From Lonicera japonica (taxonomy: Eukaryota > Streptophyta > Magnoliopsida > Dipsacales > Caprifoliaceae): a DNA stretch of 64,000 nt. A program made the position numbers and the translations under genes. Position 1 is the first letter of the stretch. Every line of letters starts with the position of its first letter. Location of the stretch: the NCBI GenBank assembly GCA_021464415.1, contig CM038470.1, positions 26,685,601-26,749,600 of the forward strand. Reading direction: 5' to 3'. The notes below the pieces were generated by a model. It was not told the origin of the DNA, did no database searches, and saw only the letters and a list, made by a program, of their open reading frames with translations. Below are positions 1 to 11,886 of this stretch, piece after piece.

Positions 1-1015
1 AATTGTCGACTTCTTGCTAATTGATTCTAAATAATTTTGGCAGAAGAAATTATGCAAACACTTCTAATTTGTGAATTGCGTTAGGGTTTTATTTGCATTT
101 TACCCCTTAATTTGCGAGCTAAATGTTTCTTGGCTTTAACTCGAGGGTCAGATCTAATTCTGGAAACAAAGGCGATGTTTGGTGTATGTTTTGAGTTGAG
201 TTTTTAAGTTGAGTTTTTAAAATATAGTGTTTGGTAGAATTTTAAAGTACGTTGAAAAGTGGATTTGGTTTTTTTTTGAGTTTTTTTCAACCAACTAAAA
301 ATCTTATAAAAAAATTTCAAAAAATAATCACAATGGATTTTATTTTATAGATCTTGACGAATATGTTTTAAATATATATTTTTTATTTAATTTTGATTTT
401 TTTAATTTAAAATTATGCTGTTTTAAAAGTTTTTTTAGGGAAAGAAAGTAAAGTGAAATAAGTTTTGGAAAGTGTAAAAGTAAAGTTGATTTTGAGTTGA
501 GTTTTTTAAAATTTGAAAAACAAAAAAAAAAAAGAGCCACCAAACAGGCCCAAAGAGTCTAATATATACTAATAGCAATATTGATCGAGTAGCTAGATCA
601 ATTGATAAGATCAAATATTTATCCATTAATTATCAAAATTACAGAAGTCAATATATAAGACGGACAAAAAATTACTTCAAATTAAAACTTGCTTTCTAAC
701 CAATTAAATTACTGTCACAACGACAACAAACACATAATAAAATTATCTGTATGAGTAGTATTAGATAAATATCTTGGATTAATTTTAATTAGGGATTCCA
801 CATGTATATTATTAATATCTGTTGTCATTCACAAGTCTTAAATTAAGTGATTTAATTAAGTTTTAAGTGGTTTATCATAAAATTAATGAGTAGATATTAA
901 AATTATATTTTTCAATTAATGAGGTGCCAATCTAAAAATACTAAAGGTTGATAACTGCCTTTGGTAGTTTTCTTTTCTACTTAATGGGGTCATGGTCCTC
1001 AATTGAGCGGTTGGT
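1..1015. repeat. Direct duplication, copy 1 (period about 2.02 kb)
   Basis: Position 1 onward matches 2020 onward almost base for base until the GAGCGG near 1010 (copy 2: near 3606). The match already runs at base 1, so the repeat probably extends beyond the window. The spacer 1016-2019 is AT-rich DNA with no gene that I recognise. This copy lacks the hAT insertion found in copy 2 and so preserves the empty target site (GTAGCTAG near 588-595). Confidence 0.9.
171..551. mobile_element. MITE-like element inside duplication copy 1
   Basis: Ends are GGCGATGTTTGGTG on the left and CACCAAACAGGCCC on the right, an imperfect terminal inverted repeat. The interior is AT-rich with GAGTTGAGTTTTT motifs near both ends and no coding capacity. 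The same element lies at 2190-2572, so it was present before the duplication. No clear target-site duplication is visible, so the superfamily is uncertain. Confidence 0.6.
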
Positions 1016-2189
1016 TTTGTTTGTCGCTCTTTATTTTGGTGTTGCGACCTATATATCCCAGGTTGTATGTTTGAAGAGACTCGGTGAAGGAGTAGGTTGT
1101 GCTTTAGCTACGCCGGTAAACTGGTAGTTTGCGTAGAGACACGTGTTTTTGCTTCGATTCTTTTTTGTACTCTTTAAGTTCATGTAGTGGATTTAGGTCG
1201 TGAGCCTCCGTAGATTTTTCCTATTCCTGGATAAATAGGTTTTTACCATTTAAATACCGCGTTCTTGTATGTTTGCTTTTTATTTTGTTTATTTGGCTGA
1301 TCTATATTGAAACAGCAATAACGGGATTTCGAAAATTAAAGTTAATAAACTTTTACTTAAAAGTTTATTTCAAAAGCTTAAAAGTCAAACGTCTTGTTTG
1401 AATATTTTTTATAAAATCAGATTGTGTGGGTTTTACACAAATTTAATTAGAGTAATATTGTACTCATTAAAAATATTAAAAATTAAACTTGTAATTAAAT
1501 TTATTCTTCTTTTAATGATAAATGATAAAGTGACACTTTATTTATGAACATTTTATGCACATTTTTAGAGAGTAAAAAGTACATTTAAATGCTTCCTCCA
1601 AGTGTCAATTTCAAGCTGCAATTAGACTATAATTTAAGTCACACAAGTTAATTTATTAAATTTCAATATGAACAAATGAGGTGAACATTATTCAATAGAA
1701 TTGTGCTAACGGGAGAAATTATCACGGGAAATTTCATAATCTTTATGTGCCACGTACCTTTATCTAAGCAAACCTTCACCAAAGACACAACTTTAAAAAG
1801 TCTACTTTATAAAATGATTTGACTGATCAGATATTAATTACTTCCTTCAAATCTATTGTAATTAAAAGACTAATTTTATTTTTATAAAATAATCTATCTA
1901 CAGAATTTCACTATGGTAAATACGTTATATTCTTATTAATTATGAAGAAATAAGTGTCCTAAAAAAATATAAGTCAAAAATGTTCTTTTAATAGAAAATT
2001 CAAAAATACTTGTTCACGTAATTGTCGACTTCTTGCTAATTGATTCTAAATAATTTTGGCAGAAGAAATTATGCAAACACTTCTAATTTGTGAATTGCGT
2101 TAGGGTTTTATTTGCATTTTACCCCTTAATTTGCGAGCTAATTGTTTCTTGGCTTTAACTTGAGGGTCAGATCTAATTCTGGAAACAAA

Positions 2190-2572
2190 GGCGATGTTTG
2201 GTGTATGTTTTGAGTTGAGTTTTTAAGTTGAGTTTTTAAAATATAGTGTTTGGTAGAATTTTAAAGTACGTTGAAAAGTGGATTTGGTTTTTTTTCGAGT
2301 TTTTTTCAACCAACTAAAAATCTTATAAAAAAATTTCAAAAAATAGTCACAATGGATTTTATTTTATAGATCTCGACGAATATGTTTTAAATATATATTT
2401 TTTATTTAATTTTGATTTTTTAATTTAAAATTATACTGTTTTAAAAGTTTTTTTAGAGAAAGAAAGTAAAGTGAATAAGTTTTGGAAAGTGTAAAAGTAA
2501 AATTGATTTTGAGTTGAGTTTTTTAAAATTTGAAAAACAAAAAACAAAAAAAAAGAGCCACCAAACAGGCTC
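2190..2572. mobile_element. MITE-like element inside duplication copy 2
   Basis: Counterpart of the element at 171-551, with the same end motifs (GGCGATGTTTGGTG on the left, CACCAAACAGGCTC on the right). It was evidently copied as part of the larger duplication rather than inserted independently. Confidence 0.6.
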
Positions 2573-2617
2573 AAAGAGTCTAATATATACTAATAGCAAT
2601 ATTGATCGAGTAACTAG

Positions 2618-3210
2618 TAGGGGTGTTTTCGGTTTCGGTCGGGGTAGAAACTAGGGTACCCCAAACCCTCTCCAAACTTTATAATTCGGTTTCGGTTCGG
2701 TTTCGGTTTTCGTACCTATGAAACCCAAACCCTTCCTAAATTATTCGGTTTCGATCCGGTTCGGTCTCATTCGGTTTTTTTTGTATTGTTAAAACTTTAG
2801 TTCAAAATTGCACTAAAAATATAAATTCATTCAAAAGGCGCTACAAAAAAATTATATAATGTATTTATTTTAATAATTAACTTAAGTAATTATTTATAAA
2901 TGTAAATAATCCATAGGGTTGGGTCATTTATATAATGTAAATGTTGTAAGAAAGTTTCCTTTTTTTTTTCAACGTATTGTAAGACAACTTAAGTAATTAC
3001 ATTAAGTTAGCAAATATTTTTTTTTAAAGATTCGGTTTTTTCGATCTAATTCGGGGACCCCGAATCCCCAACCTATACCGACCCAAATCAATCGGTTTCG
3101 GTTTCGGTTTTTGATTTCGGTTTCGATTTTTTTCGGTTCGAGAAATTTCGGATCGCAACGGATCGGTCCGGTTCGTTCGTTCGGTTTTCGGATTTCTAAC
3201 AACACATCTA
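2618..3210. mobile_element. Non-autonomous hAT-type element, 593 bp
   Basis: The element starts TAGGGGTGTT and ends AACACATCTA (reverse complement TAGATGTGTT), an imperfect terminal inverted repeat. It is flanked by 8-bp duplications GTAACTAG (2610-2617) and GTAGCTAG (3211-3218), one mismatch apart. Copy 1 of the surrounding duplication has the uninterrupted site GTAGCTAG, which confirms the boundaries. An 8-bp TSD and TAGGG-type ends are typical of hAT elements. Subterminal regions are full of TTTCGGTTTCGGT words. There is no transposase frame. Confidence 0.9.
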
Positions 3211-3919
3211 GTAGCTAGATCAACTGATAAGATCAAATATTTATCCATTAATTATCAAAATTACAGTAGTCAATATATAAGACGGACAAAAAATTACTTC
3301 AAATTAAAACTTGCTTTCTAACCAATTAAATTACTGTCACAACGACAACAAACACATAATAAAATTATCTGTATGAGTGTATGAGAAATATCTTGGGTTA
3401 ATTTTATTAGATTCCATAGTATATTATTAAATGTGTTGTCATCACAATCTTAAATTAAGGATTTAATTAAGTTTTAGTATTTCATAATTATGGTAGATAT
3501 TAAAATTATATTTTTAAATTAATGAGGTCAATCTAAAAATACTAAAGGTTGTACTGCCTTTCGTAGTTTTCTTTTTATTATGGGGTCATGGTCCTATGAG
3601 CGGTGTTTTTTATTGTCTTTGTATTCACAAAAAAAGAAAATTCTTAGAAACCACGTGTAAATTGAAAATCTTAACCCGTTTAATCAAAAAATACTATGAT
3701 ACTGGTAGCTTCCATTAATTCTTGCTCTCTGTATCCATCTATTTACATGCGGAGAAGTTTTACATTTATTTATTATTAAATTAGATTTTATCATCGTTGA
3801 TAAAAATTAATTTTTGTTTTTATAACATTGTAAAATATTTTAACTCTATCAAATATTAAAATTTATTTAATTAGATGTTATTTGTTTTCCTTATCAAAGC
3901 TTGAACATTGAGCTTATCA

Positions 3920-4592
3920 ACTGACAGAACAGACCGAACCGATCTGTAAAATCCTGAACAGAAAAAAAATCGAAACCAAATAGTTTGGTTCGAGTTTGGG
4001 GCAAGTTAGTCCAAAATCGAACTAAATCGAATTGAACCGAACCGAATTATATATAAGAAAATAAAAATTGTTAATATATATTCTAAGGGACGCGTTGATT
4101 ATACTATAATACAAAATAGAGGGTTTTTTTATAAGAATATATTTTTTATTAATTGCATATTGTGATCATTTTAAAAAAAATCATTAACATTTGCCCTTAT
4201 TATTGAATTAGTTACATAATGCTAAGATTTTTTTCATCGCATAAATGATGGCAAGATTATTCATCATTTTATTTAATGTGTTTTATTCTTGTAAATGGAC
4301 AAATAAAATATTAACTAAATAGAAAACATGGTATTTATATGTTTGCTCCTTATTTCTTGAAAACCATGACTTTAATTTAAATATGAATCAATCTTATATT
4401 ACTATTAGTACTATATTGTTATGTTAAATTTATTTAGGAAAAAAAAACATATGTCAAAATCGAACCAAAAAGTTTGGCTCGAGTTTGTCTTTAAAAGATT
4501 TAGAAAACCGAACCGAACCAAAACCAGATTTTTACATTTGATTTGAATTTGGGGAACCTTAGTTTCTACCCCCACCGAAACCGAAAGCACCC
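3920..4592. mobile_element. hAT-like fragment related to 2618-3210, inverted
   Basis: The right part, ending CCGAAAGCACCC near 4590, is the reverse complement of the left end of the 2618 element, including the GGGGTAGAAACTA block. The left part has GACCGAACCGAT words matching the far end of that element. No clean terminal repeat or TSD is seen on the left, so it is probably truncated. Boundaries are approximate. Confidence 0.55.
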
Positions 4593-4734
4593 TTGGTGGT
4601 CTCTCTTTAGCTGGTGGTATGTTCAGGCTAATGAAGGTAATGAATGAATAAGAGGTATTTTGTGAAATTTTGCTCAAAATTTGTGTTAGCTAATGGTTTT
4701 AACCACCAATTAATAGAACCATCTATTTTGAACC

Positions 4735-7271
4735 TGTGAGAATCCGCAAATGCAACCCTCATATCTCAACTTCTAGTTTGAGAGTCTAAAATATCGAAAA
4801 ACATTTCGTTGTTCCATTTGCTTATATGTGTTGATAATTCATATCAGGTGTCCCTCTATCCTATTTCTAGATGTAAGAGGGTTCGTTCAAAATAACTAAT
4901 ATGTTTTATGAAAAAACGGATAAAATAGTTGTGTAAGAGGAAATTAAAGGCTATAGATAAGCCTTGTTTACACGTTTTGTCTACGAAATTAGAATTCTAT
5001 AAGGTTCGGGAACTATGTTACGGATTGAGAAGGTGTTAAGCACCCGTTCCGCCCTTTCGGTCTTTAATGGTCTTATATGTTTATTCTATGTTAGAAAACT
5101 TAGATACTTTTACTGATATTCTACTGATTTCTGAAATAACTCATGAAAACTTGATTTTGGAAAAAAACGGAAAACTTTATGAAAACCTTGTATTTCGTGA
5201 TCCGATGTTTGGTTTTGTCGAAATATGATTACTAATGACAAAAGTTTATCTTATCTATTTTTTAAAAGAGAATGATTCGGTATTATTTTCTCATATAACA
5301 ATATCAATTATTTAAATTTGGTTAATTTAGAAAAGATCGGATCTTATCGGAATTGACTTGATATGGAATTGAACTATTGAGGAGAGTATATCAGATACAT
5401 TACAGTCTATATGGAAGACATAATATATCTGAGTTTAATTCCTAAGTAAGCTTTATCAGTCCGGGTTTTGAAAACTTGGTTTTGTCCGGAGGATAAATGG
5501 CCTTACTTTTTTTAGTTTTACAAATAATTTTTATCAGTATTTTATCAAGTTATTTTGTTTGAAAACGATAGAATATCAGTAACCTGACAATAAGTTTATC
5601 TAGTTAGAAAGTGGATAGAACATCAGATATAAAGAGTCTACTAATAATAAACTTAATTAAAATTGAAACGAGGAGGGTGGAAGTAAATGCTTTCTGTTTA
5701 TGTTGGTCCAAGCAAGCCAACTCCTTACTCACTTATAGTACTTCTAAATTAAGTAAGTATGTATGATAAACTTAATTAAAAATTAAACAAATATATAATT
5801 ACTAAATAATTTATAATAAAATTAGTATGCACATATATTATTTGATTACTTGAAGAGACTTTAGTTACCTTCCCGACGATATATATAAGAATAAAAGAGA
5901 TAAAATATAATACGGTAGAGAAGACATCTGGTGGATATTAGCTTTCCTCTTTGAAATATTTTCAGCAATCTTGCTATAAAAGGTGGCACTCCGGGTGCCA
6001 AGATTAGATCCAAAACTCTTAGAAAAAATAAATGGCATCAAAAGTGCTTCTAAAGAAGGCTTAAAGATTGAAAATAGGAGAGAGATGATAAGGAGTTTTG
6101 GTGTAAAAACCGTGTCCTTGGTGAGAAATTGCTGCCTAGAACCCATAGGAGTATTGGCCTAGTTATAGTGCTCGTGAAGGTTTGTCGCGTGACATATTGC
6201 AACAGGGGGACGATTGTCGCGTGACATATACATATGTCATGCGACAAATGGCAGGCTGAAGTGATGGTTATGACGGACTGATGTGTCAGAAAGTGGTTGA
6301 TTGGTGTTTGGGGGGATTGTCGCGCAACATAATAAGGTTTGTCGTGCGACAAATTGTATTTGCACATTGGGTTTGTCGTGCGACAAACCCATCTAGTAGG
6401 GTGCTCTTGTGTGAGGTGAGTTCCAGACTCGATGTGAATTCCATAGGAGTTTCTAATATAAAAAATAGACCTTTAATTAAAATTAAGCAAGGGGTCAGGT
6501 GATAGTGAAAGTAAATACTTTCAATTTATGTTAGTTCAAGCAAGCCAACTCCATATTCATTTATAATACTTCCGAGAAATTGAACAAGTACATATATAAT
6601 AAACTTATTTAAACAAGTCTATAGAAAATAAACATAAAAAATAAAGACATATATAATAAACTTAAAACAAGTACGCATATAATAAACTTAATTAAAATAA
6701 GACAAGTATGCATATCATAAACTAAAATTAAACAAGTATATATAATAAACTTAATTTAAAATAAGACAAGTATGCATATAATAAACTTAATTAAAAGAAG
6801 AGAGTCAGATGATTACCTTCCCGACGATAATACGAAAGAAGCGGACATACCTCCGGTGTTGACAAAGATTGATACTCCGGATATAAACTTTATACTAAAA
6901 AGATTCTTATTTTCTAAGAACCTAATAAAATTAACTAGAACATAATTCTCGACATCTCTAATAGAATAGTAGGAGAATCTTATACTAATGAGAATTATTG
7001 GTTCAATGGCTAAAAAAAGCTCTTACATGATCCTTCTTATTTGGCCCTCCTTTAAAACGCAAGCCTTAGGCCCTTATTTATAAGGAAACCCAAGGCCTCA
7101 CGTTTAACTCCCATCCAATGTAGGATTTAAAAAAGTGGGCAAAAAAAGAAAAAGGCAAAATAAGCCTAAAAAATATGAAACTACCAAAATCAAAATTTAA
7201 GCTTAAAAATAGAGAATAACTTAGTAATAATATAAGGGTTCTTGCGGGGGTCGCAAATTGGGGTGTCTACA
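4735..7271 (-). mobile_element. Solo LTR, Gypsy-type, minus strand
   Basis: On the minus strand the sequence begins TGTAGACACCCC (at 7271) and ends GGATTCTCACA (at 4735), the same termini as the LTRs of the element at 46440-57612. It is flanked by perfect 5-bp repeats GAACC at 4730-4734 and 7272-7276, the TSD size of LTR retrotransposons. At 2537 bp it is longer than the other LTRs (about 1.75-1.8 kb). A block around 5676-5880 recurs at about 6490-6830 (shared words such as CAAGCAAGCCAACTCC), suggesting an internal duplication. An old solo LTR left by LTR-LTR recombination is the simplest reading. A 3' LTR joined to the pol fragment at 7440-8157 is the less likely alternative. Confidence 0.82.
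6178..6395. promoter_or_regulatory. Palindrome array in solo LTR promoter region
   Basis: About six copies of a short palindrome of the TTGTCGYGCGACAA type, for example near 6335 and 6370. On the minus strand they lie directly upstream of a TATA-like GCACTATAAC (around 6162-6170). The arrangement matches the plus-strand LTRs at 46580 and 55955. Function is not known; position suggests a U3 enhancer role. Confidence 0.6.
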
Positions 7272-7439
7272 GAACCCAAAGGCCAAAGCTTAAAAAATAA
7301 AAACTATAGACCCCTAACCCAATATTGGCAAAATTATAAGCCCCAAACCCCAAATGATCCAATAAAAAATATAAATTATTATTGGAGATGGCCTTTTAGG
7401 AGACCAAAGCAGCAAATGATGTTCTTCCACATGAAGCTC

Positions 7440-8157
7440 TGGATCTTTATGGTGGTGATCGTGTCAGCACTTCTGCCTCAGCCCACTTAGTAAAATAATC
7501 AATGGCCACAACTGCAAACTTCGTTTGTCCTTTGCCCAAGGGGAAAGGTCCGACTATGTCCATGCCCCACTGAGAGAAAAACTAGGGGCTATTGACAGGG
7601 GTCACTAGCTCTGCTAGGAGCTGTTGGGCATTAGCAAACCGTTGGCACTTGTCACACTTTCTCACCATCTCCTTGGCGTTTTGTAGGATAGTGGGCCAGA
7701 AGTAACATTGTCTTCCAACTTTGAGAGCTGGTGAGCGAGCTACTTAGTGTCGTCCACACAACCCTTTAGGAATTTCTAGCAAAGTTGCTTGGGCTTGGTA
7801 AGGATAGAGGCAAATCAGGAATGAAAGAACATACACAAGCTTATACAGTGTTGTCTTGATGACCACGTATCTGTTGAAAACATATTTGATTATTTTGGCC
7901 ATCTTCTTATCTTCAAGAAGAGCTTCGCTTGTGAGGTAATTCAAAATTGGGTCAATCCAGCATTTATAGACCTTCACTGGGGCCACAGCTAGCTCTACGA
8001 GTTCCTCGATAGCCTTTCTTTCTGGGTACTCTATGTGGACGCCGCTAGGTATTTCTAAGGATGAAGCAAGTTTGGACAGGCAGTCGAATTTTGATAAAAA
8101 AAAATGAAATTTATATGGACCCCACATTACTAATACATTTCGACCGCAATTTGTCAA
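7440..8157 (-). pseudogene. Gypsy pol fragment: RNase H end to integrase core
   Basis: Translated from the minus strand, 8157 down to 7744 is an open frame of 137 codons. It contains DCLSKLASS, typical of the RNase H end, then WIDPILNYLTS and a decayed GLCGRH, typical of the start of integrase. Continuing past a stop just after GRH, the same frame gives YFWPTILQNAKEMVRKCDKCQ (the zinc-binding region with CxxC), then MDIVGPFPLGKGQTKF and AIDYFTKWAEAE, which carries the first catalytic Asp of the DDE core. The order and wording fit the Tat/Ogre side of plant Ty3/Gypsy. Reverse transcriptase and the rest of the integrase are absent. It is a dead fragment. Confidence 0.88.
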
Positions 8158-8167
8158 TATCTATCTT

Positions 8168-8168
<1 letters not shown>

Positions 8169-8200
<32 letters not shown>
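8169..8200. repeat. (TA)n microsatellite
   Basis: An uninterrupted AT run of about 16 units next to the upstream edge of the pol fragment. 8202-9030 beyond it is AT-rich with no supportable gene. Confidence 0.9.
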
Positions 8201-8201
<1 letters not shown>

Positions 8202-9029
8202 CCTCTAGAATTATTCTATAAGCAGTGCATTTGATATACAAATATTATGAAAAAGATTCTTGTGTTTGACTTTTTTTCCCTGTTAGTTTTATTCATTTAT
8301 GTAGACATTTTTACGTCAAAAAGCCACTATAGCTGCTTCTTCCTCTACACATAAAGATCCTCTGATGAAAAATGAAGAAACGCCTTCTTCAATCTCAAAC
8401 ATTGATCACTACTTACAGCAAAGCAGTGGGTGTAATGATTTCAATGGTAAATTTGTACGAAGCCCTTCAAAAGTGAATGATGTTGTCATGATTTTCCATC
8501 TCCATTTGAATAATTAGGTCATTTCAAATAGATATTGTCATGTTCTGTAAAAATTTGTAAATGTAAAACCTTTGTATCCTCTAGTGGAAAATGATGAAGA
8601 GGAGAAGGTTATGCCAACATTATTTGGAGCTTCTTGTTAATTTTGCCAAGCATCTTTTTAAAGAATCATCGTGCAAATATACTTAATTAAATTAGCTACT
8701 ATGTATTAGTAGTTGTACTCTTTAAAATGTGTTTGGTACTTTATTTTGTCCATGTATCCATGGGAATATATAAATCTCATTCTTATTTGTAATTCGCTCT
8801 TAACATACTAGCTTTTTACTCCTTTTATCAGTCACTTGTGTTTAGAAAATGAGGTATGAGTGATTTGATTTTTATTTTTTAAAATGTAATACAGTCATTT
8901 AAGTTATATTGAAATGATTAGTTTACACAAATTTATTAATTTGGTGCATTTGTATGATTAAAATGCAATAAACTAATAACTGGTATTTTTATTAATATTA
9001 AAAAAATTCCTTATATTTAAATTATATAT

Positions 9030-9494
9030 ATATATAAAATCTTTCACCTATGCTGGTGCTTTTTCACGCCATTAAAAAAAACTTTTTACAACGCGTTTAA
9101 TACAAAGCGCCGGCAAAAGTCATTTCTCCGATTGTGATTTTGACTTTTACCAGCGCGTTAGCAAAAGTGATCTTTTCCGGCATGTCTAACGCGCCATTAA
9201 AGGAACCAAATGCATCAGCAAAAGTATGTTTTCAAGATACAATTTTCATACACTTTCAATGGCACGCTGTTTTTTATCGACGCATTTTTGCGCCACTAAA
9301 GAGGACTTTTGCTGACGTGTTTACTTTCACGTCGGTAAAATTTAGTAATTAACTTTTACTGGCAGACTTTTGCTGGTGCTCTTTGCCGACGCAAAAACGT
9401 GTTGTCAAAGGTTTATCGACTTTTGCTGGTGCATTTTTAGTACTTTTTTCTGGCGTGTTGATGCCCTACTAAAAGCCTTCATTTTTGTAGTCAT
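9030..9494. mobile_element. CACTA-like terminal region
   Basis: The right end reads, on the minus strand, GACTACAAAAATGAAGGC, close to the CACTACAAAAA terminus of plant En/Spm elements. The 450 bp inside it is packed with short GC-containing words in both orientations (GCGCCGGCAAAAG, TTTTGCTGGTGC, AACGCGCCATTAAAG), the subterminal repeat pattern typical of that superfamily. The other terminus and any transposase are not seen, so this is a fragment. Confidence 0.55.
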
Positions 9495-9736
9495 ATAATG
9501 AAATCTAGTTGTAATTTTCCTATTCTGCCTAAGTACCACTCTAGTTTTCCATCAATTACATGAATTTCAATTGACACAATAAACAAAATCCTAATGAGAT
9601 GAGAAATAGATCAAAAAGGTTATATTCTAATTGACCACCTTATTATGATAATTTTCATGTCTAAAACAAATTTTATTTATTTTATTGCATTCTCGCAATT
9701 TTTTTCCCTCTATTTTCAACAAATAAACACTACAAT

Positions 9737-10806
9737 ATGAGTGGTAAAATGGACGGGAAATTGAAGAATCAAATAATTTACATAGACAATTCAAGTTTTG
9801 ACTTAGACAGAGAAATTGACGATCCAGATTTTGAAACAAGGTTGTTCCAACGAGAAGTGGGAAATAATGGTTTCCTTTCTGTTCGCAAAAAAACAAGGAA
9901 TTATTATCAAAGAGAAAAATATTTAAGCAGAGATCATGATTAGAAGTTCATCAGGGAGGAAGAATGGTCATCTTCCCAAATAGAGGAATTCGAGGAATTT
10001 TAATCCTGAGGGAAAGAAAATTAACGAAATCCCAAAGAAGGCGAGATCAAAGAGACAACGAGTTCCCACCATAAAAAACAAATTTGCGAAGAATGAAAAT
10101 ATTATAGTATGGTTAATTAATACTAAAGTTGTTAAAGAAAATGAGATGCTTCGTTACATGGACAAGAATCGTCTTCATCCAAACAAGGATGGAATGATTT
10201 CGTGACGGGGAATATTTTGTCTTTGTTGTTGTGAGATTTTCATAGCTAGGGAATTTTAATTCCATGGTGGATAAGGAAAATTGATGGAATTTGTGACAAT
10301 ATTTTCCTTGTGGAGAAATTAAGGAGTTTACCTATCTTGTTTGGTTGACAGTGATTCACATGATGAGCGTGCATATTGTATGAGCAGATGCATGGGTTGG
10401 GAGGTAATTTAGTACTTGCTTTTATTCTGTAAATTTTTTTACCGTCCAAAATTAATATGAAGCTGACTTTAAAGAGAATGATCCTTCTTTTAACAAGTTT
10501 TGTGAGAATCTAGCCTATGAGGGAGATTATTTACTGGCATGTTCCCAATTAATGCAAGAAAAGATGCATGGAAATATAATAATTTCTCATTTTACAAAAA
10601 AATATTCTTTAAATATTTAGCTATTCCCATTCTATTAATCTACTAGTTTGAAAATTATGACATGCAAATCTTTGTGAAGTTCAAACTATTTACTACTCCT
10701 TGTATTTTCAGATCATTGGGTGTGCCACCAACAGCTAGAGAAGCCCATCAACATTGATGTCAATATCCCCTTTTTTGGCCCCTTTTGTGAGAAAAATTGG
10801 AGAGAA
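9737..10806 (+). pseudogene. PHD/GNAT family copy A (exons 1-3, broken)
   Basis: Homologous to the 5' part of the intact gene at 24565-31982. It starts MSGKMDGKLK and stays in frame for 68 codons, then shifts because CGC is followed by seven A bases where the intact gene has AAGAAA. Later exon 1 text is recognisable but stops in all frames. About 60 bp encoding the heart of the PHD finger is missing near 10370-10390. Intron 1 and the start of exon 2 are deleted (junction about 10488), leaving exon 2 from about 10490, which carries a small insertion. Exon 3 is 10712-10806 with intact splice sites, but a Cys of CEKNC has become Trp. Exons 4-8 are absent. The upstream 9497-9736 is the conserved leader shared by all copies. 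Confidence 0.88.
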
Positions 10807-11235
10807 GTATTTTTTTTTTATCTTAATACTATTATATTTGGAGAATGTGTAATACTTGTGCGATTAGAATAAAGATACATTAAATAAAATAATAAAAACA
10901 ATATTGTTGATCTAAATTGATATCGTAATATCATTAATCTCATTGGGTTAAATTGGAAAGGTAATCCTTCAAATTGAGTAGACTTAATTTTGCACAACAC
11001 CTTATTTTCATGGGATATTAAATGTGTTGCACGTGTTATGCACGTGCGAACACTAAAATAAATACGTTGTCTAATCTTCCTTTTCGTATCTAGGCACCTT
11101 GAGAGCAACATGTTCTTTGAATATCCAAGTACCGAGTAAAGAAGGTCTAAGGGCATGCTTAATTTGTGACACACAGTAATTTTCTTTTTTAGAAAAAAGG
11201 AAAAATTCTTCTTATGCTAATTAATTTGTTTTTTA

Positions 11236-11520
11236 GGCTCCGTTTGATTGCAAGGTGGAAAAGAAAAATAAATTGAGCTAGTTTTGGTGAAAAGATGGAA
11301 AATAAGTTGAGTGATAGAGGTGATATCTTCTTGATTTTTAAGTTTTTCCATAAAGAAATTTTCTTTGCTTGGTGGTGAGTAAAAATTTTCCACCAAAAAT
11401 ATTGAAGGATGGAGGATATATACTCATAAAATGAGTAACATCTCTCACCTTATTTTCTATCTTTTTATACAAACTAACTAAATTTATTTTCCTTTTCCAT
11501 CTTTGCAATCAAATGGAGCC
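11236..11520. mobile_element. Tourist-like MITE (PIF/Harbinger), 285 bp
   Basis: The terminal inverted repeats are GGCTCCGTTTGATTGCAA and its partner GGCTCCATTTGATTGCAA, 18 bp with one mismatch. They are flanked by TTA at 11233-11235 and 11521-11523. A 3-bp TTA duplication with GG-type ends is the signature of Tourist-like elements. There is no coding capacity. It lies between copies A and B of the PHD/GNAT array. Confidence 0.9.
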
Positions 11521-11886
11521 TTAGAATACAAATTTTCTCTTGGGTGACGTGTCTGGGAAGCATGCATGGCCACTTGGCCATTTTCTCCATAGCACGCGCA
11601 TGAATGAAAGATAAGTGGAGAATGACATTGAACTTTTTTTTGGGAAAAAATGAGAATAAAAAGGAAGGAAAAGGAAATCAGAGATTGATAACGAGAAGGA
11701 ATTCGATGGGTATGGCAAAATTATCTTTTAAAAACAAAATCCTAGTGAGACAAATCAAAAAGGTTATATTCTAATTGACCACCTTATTATGATAATTTTC
11801 ATGTCTAAAACAACTTTTATTTTTTTTATTTTATTGGATTCTCACAAAAAAAAATTCTCTATTTTCAGCAAATAAAACACTACAAC

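Larger units (their letters stand above)
2020..3612. repeat. Direct duplication, copy 2 (carries a hAT insertion)
   Basis: Second copy of the 1-1015 repeat. It is nearly identical up to about 3370 apart from the insertion at 2618-3210. From about 3375 to 3612 it differs by many very short deletions relative to copy 1, although the flanking words remain alignable. 3613-3920 is AT-rich and shows nothing recognisable. Confidence 0.9.

Noticed and set aside
2618..3210. Telomere-like TTTCGGT repeats
   Set aside because: The word is TTTCGGT or TTCGGT, irregular and on both strands, unlike TTTAGGG; it is subterminal sequence of a hAT-type element.
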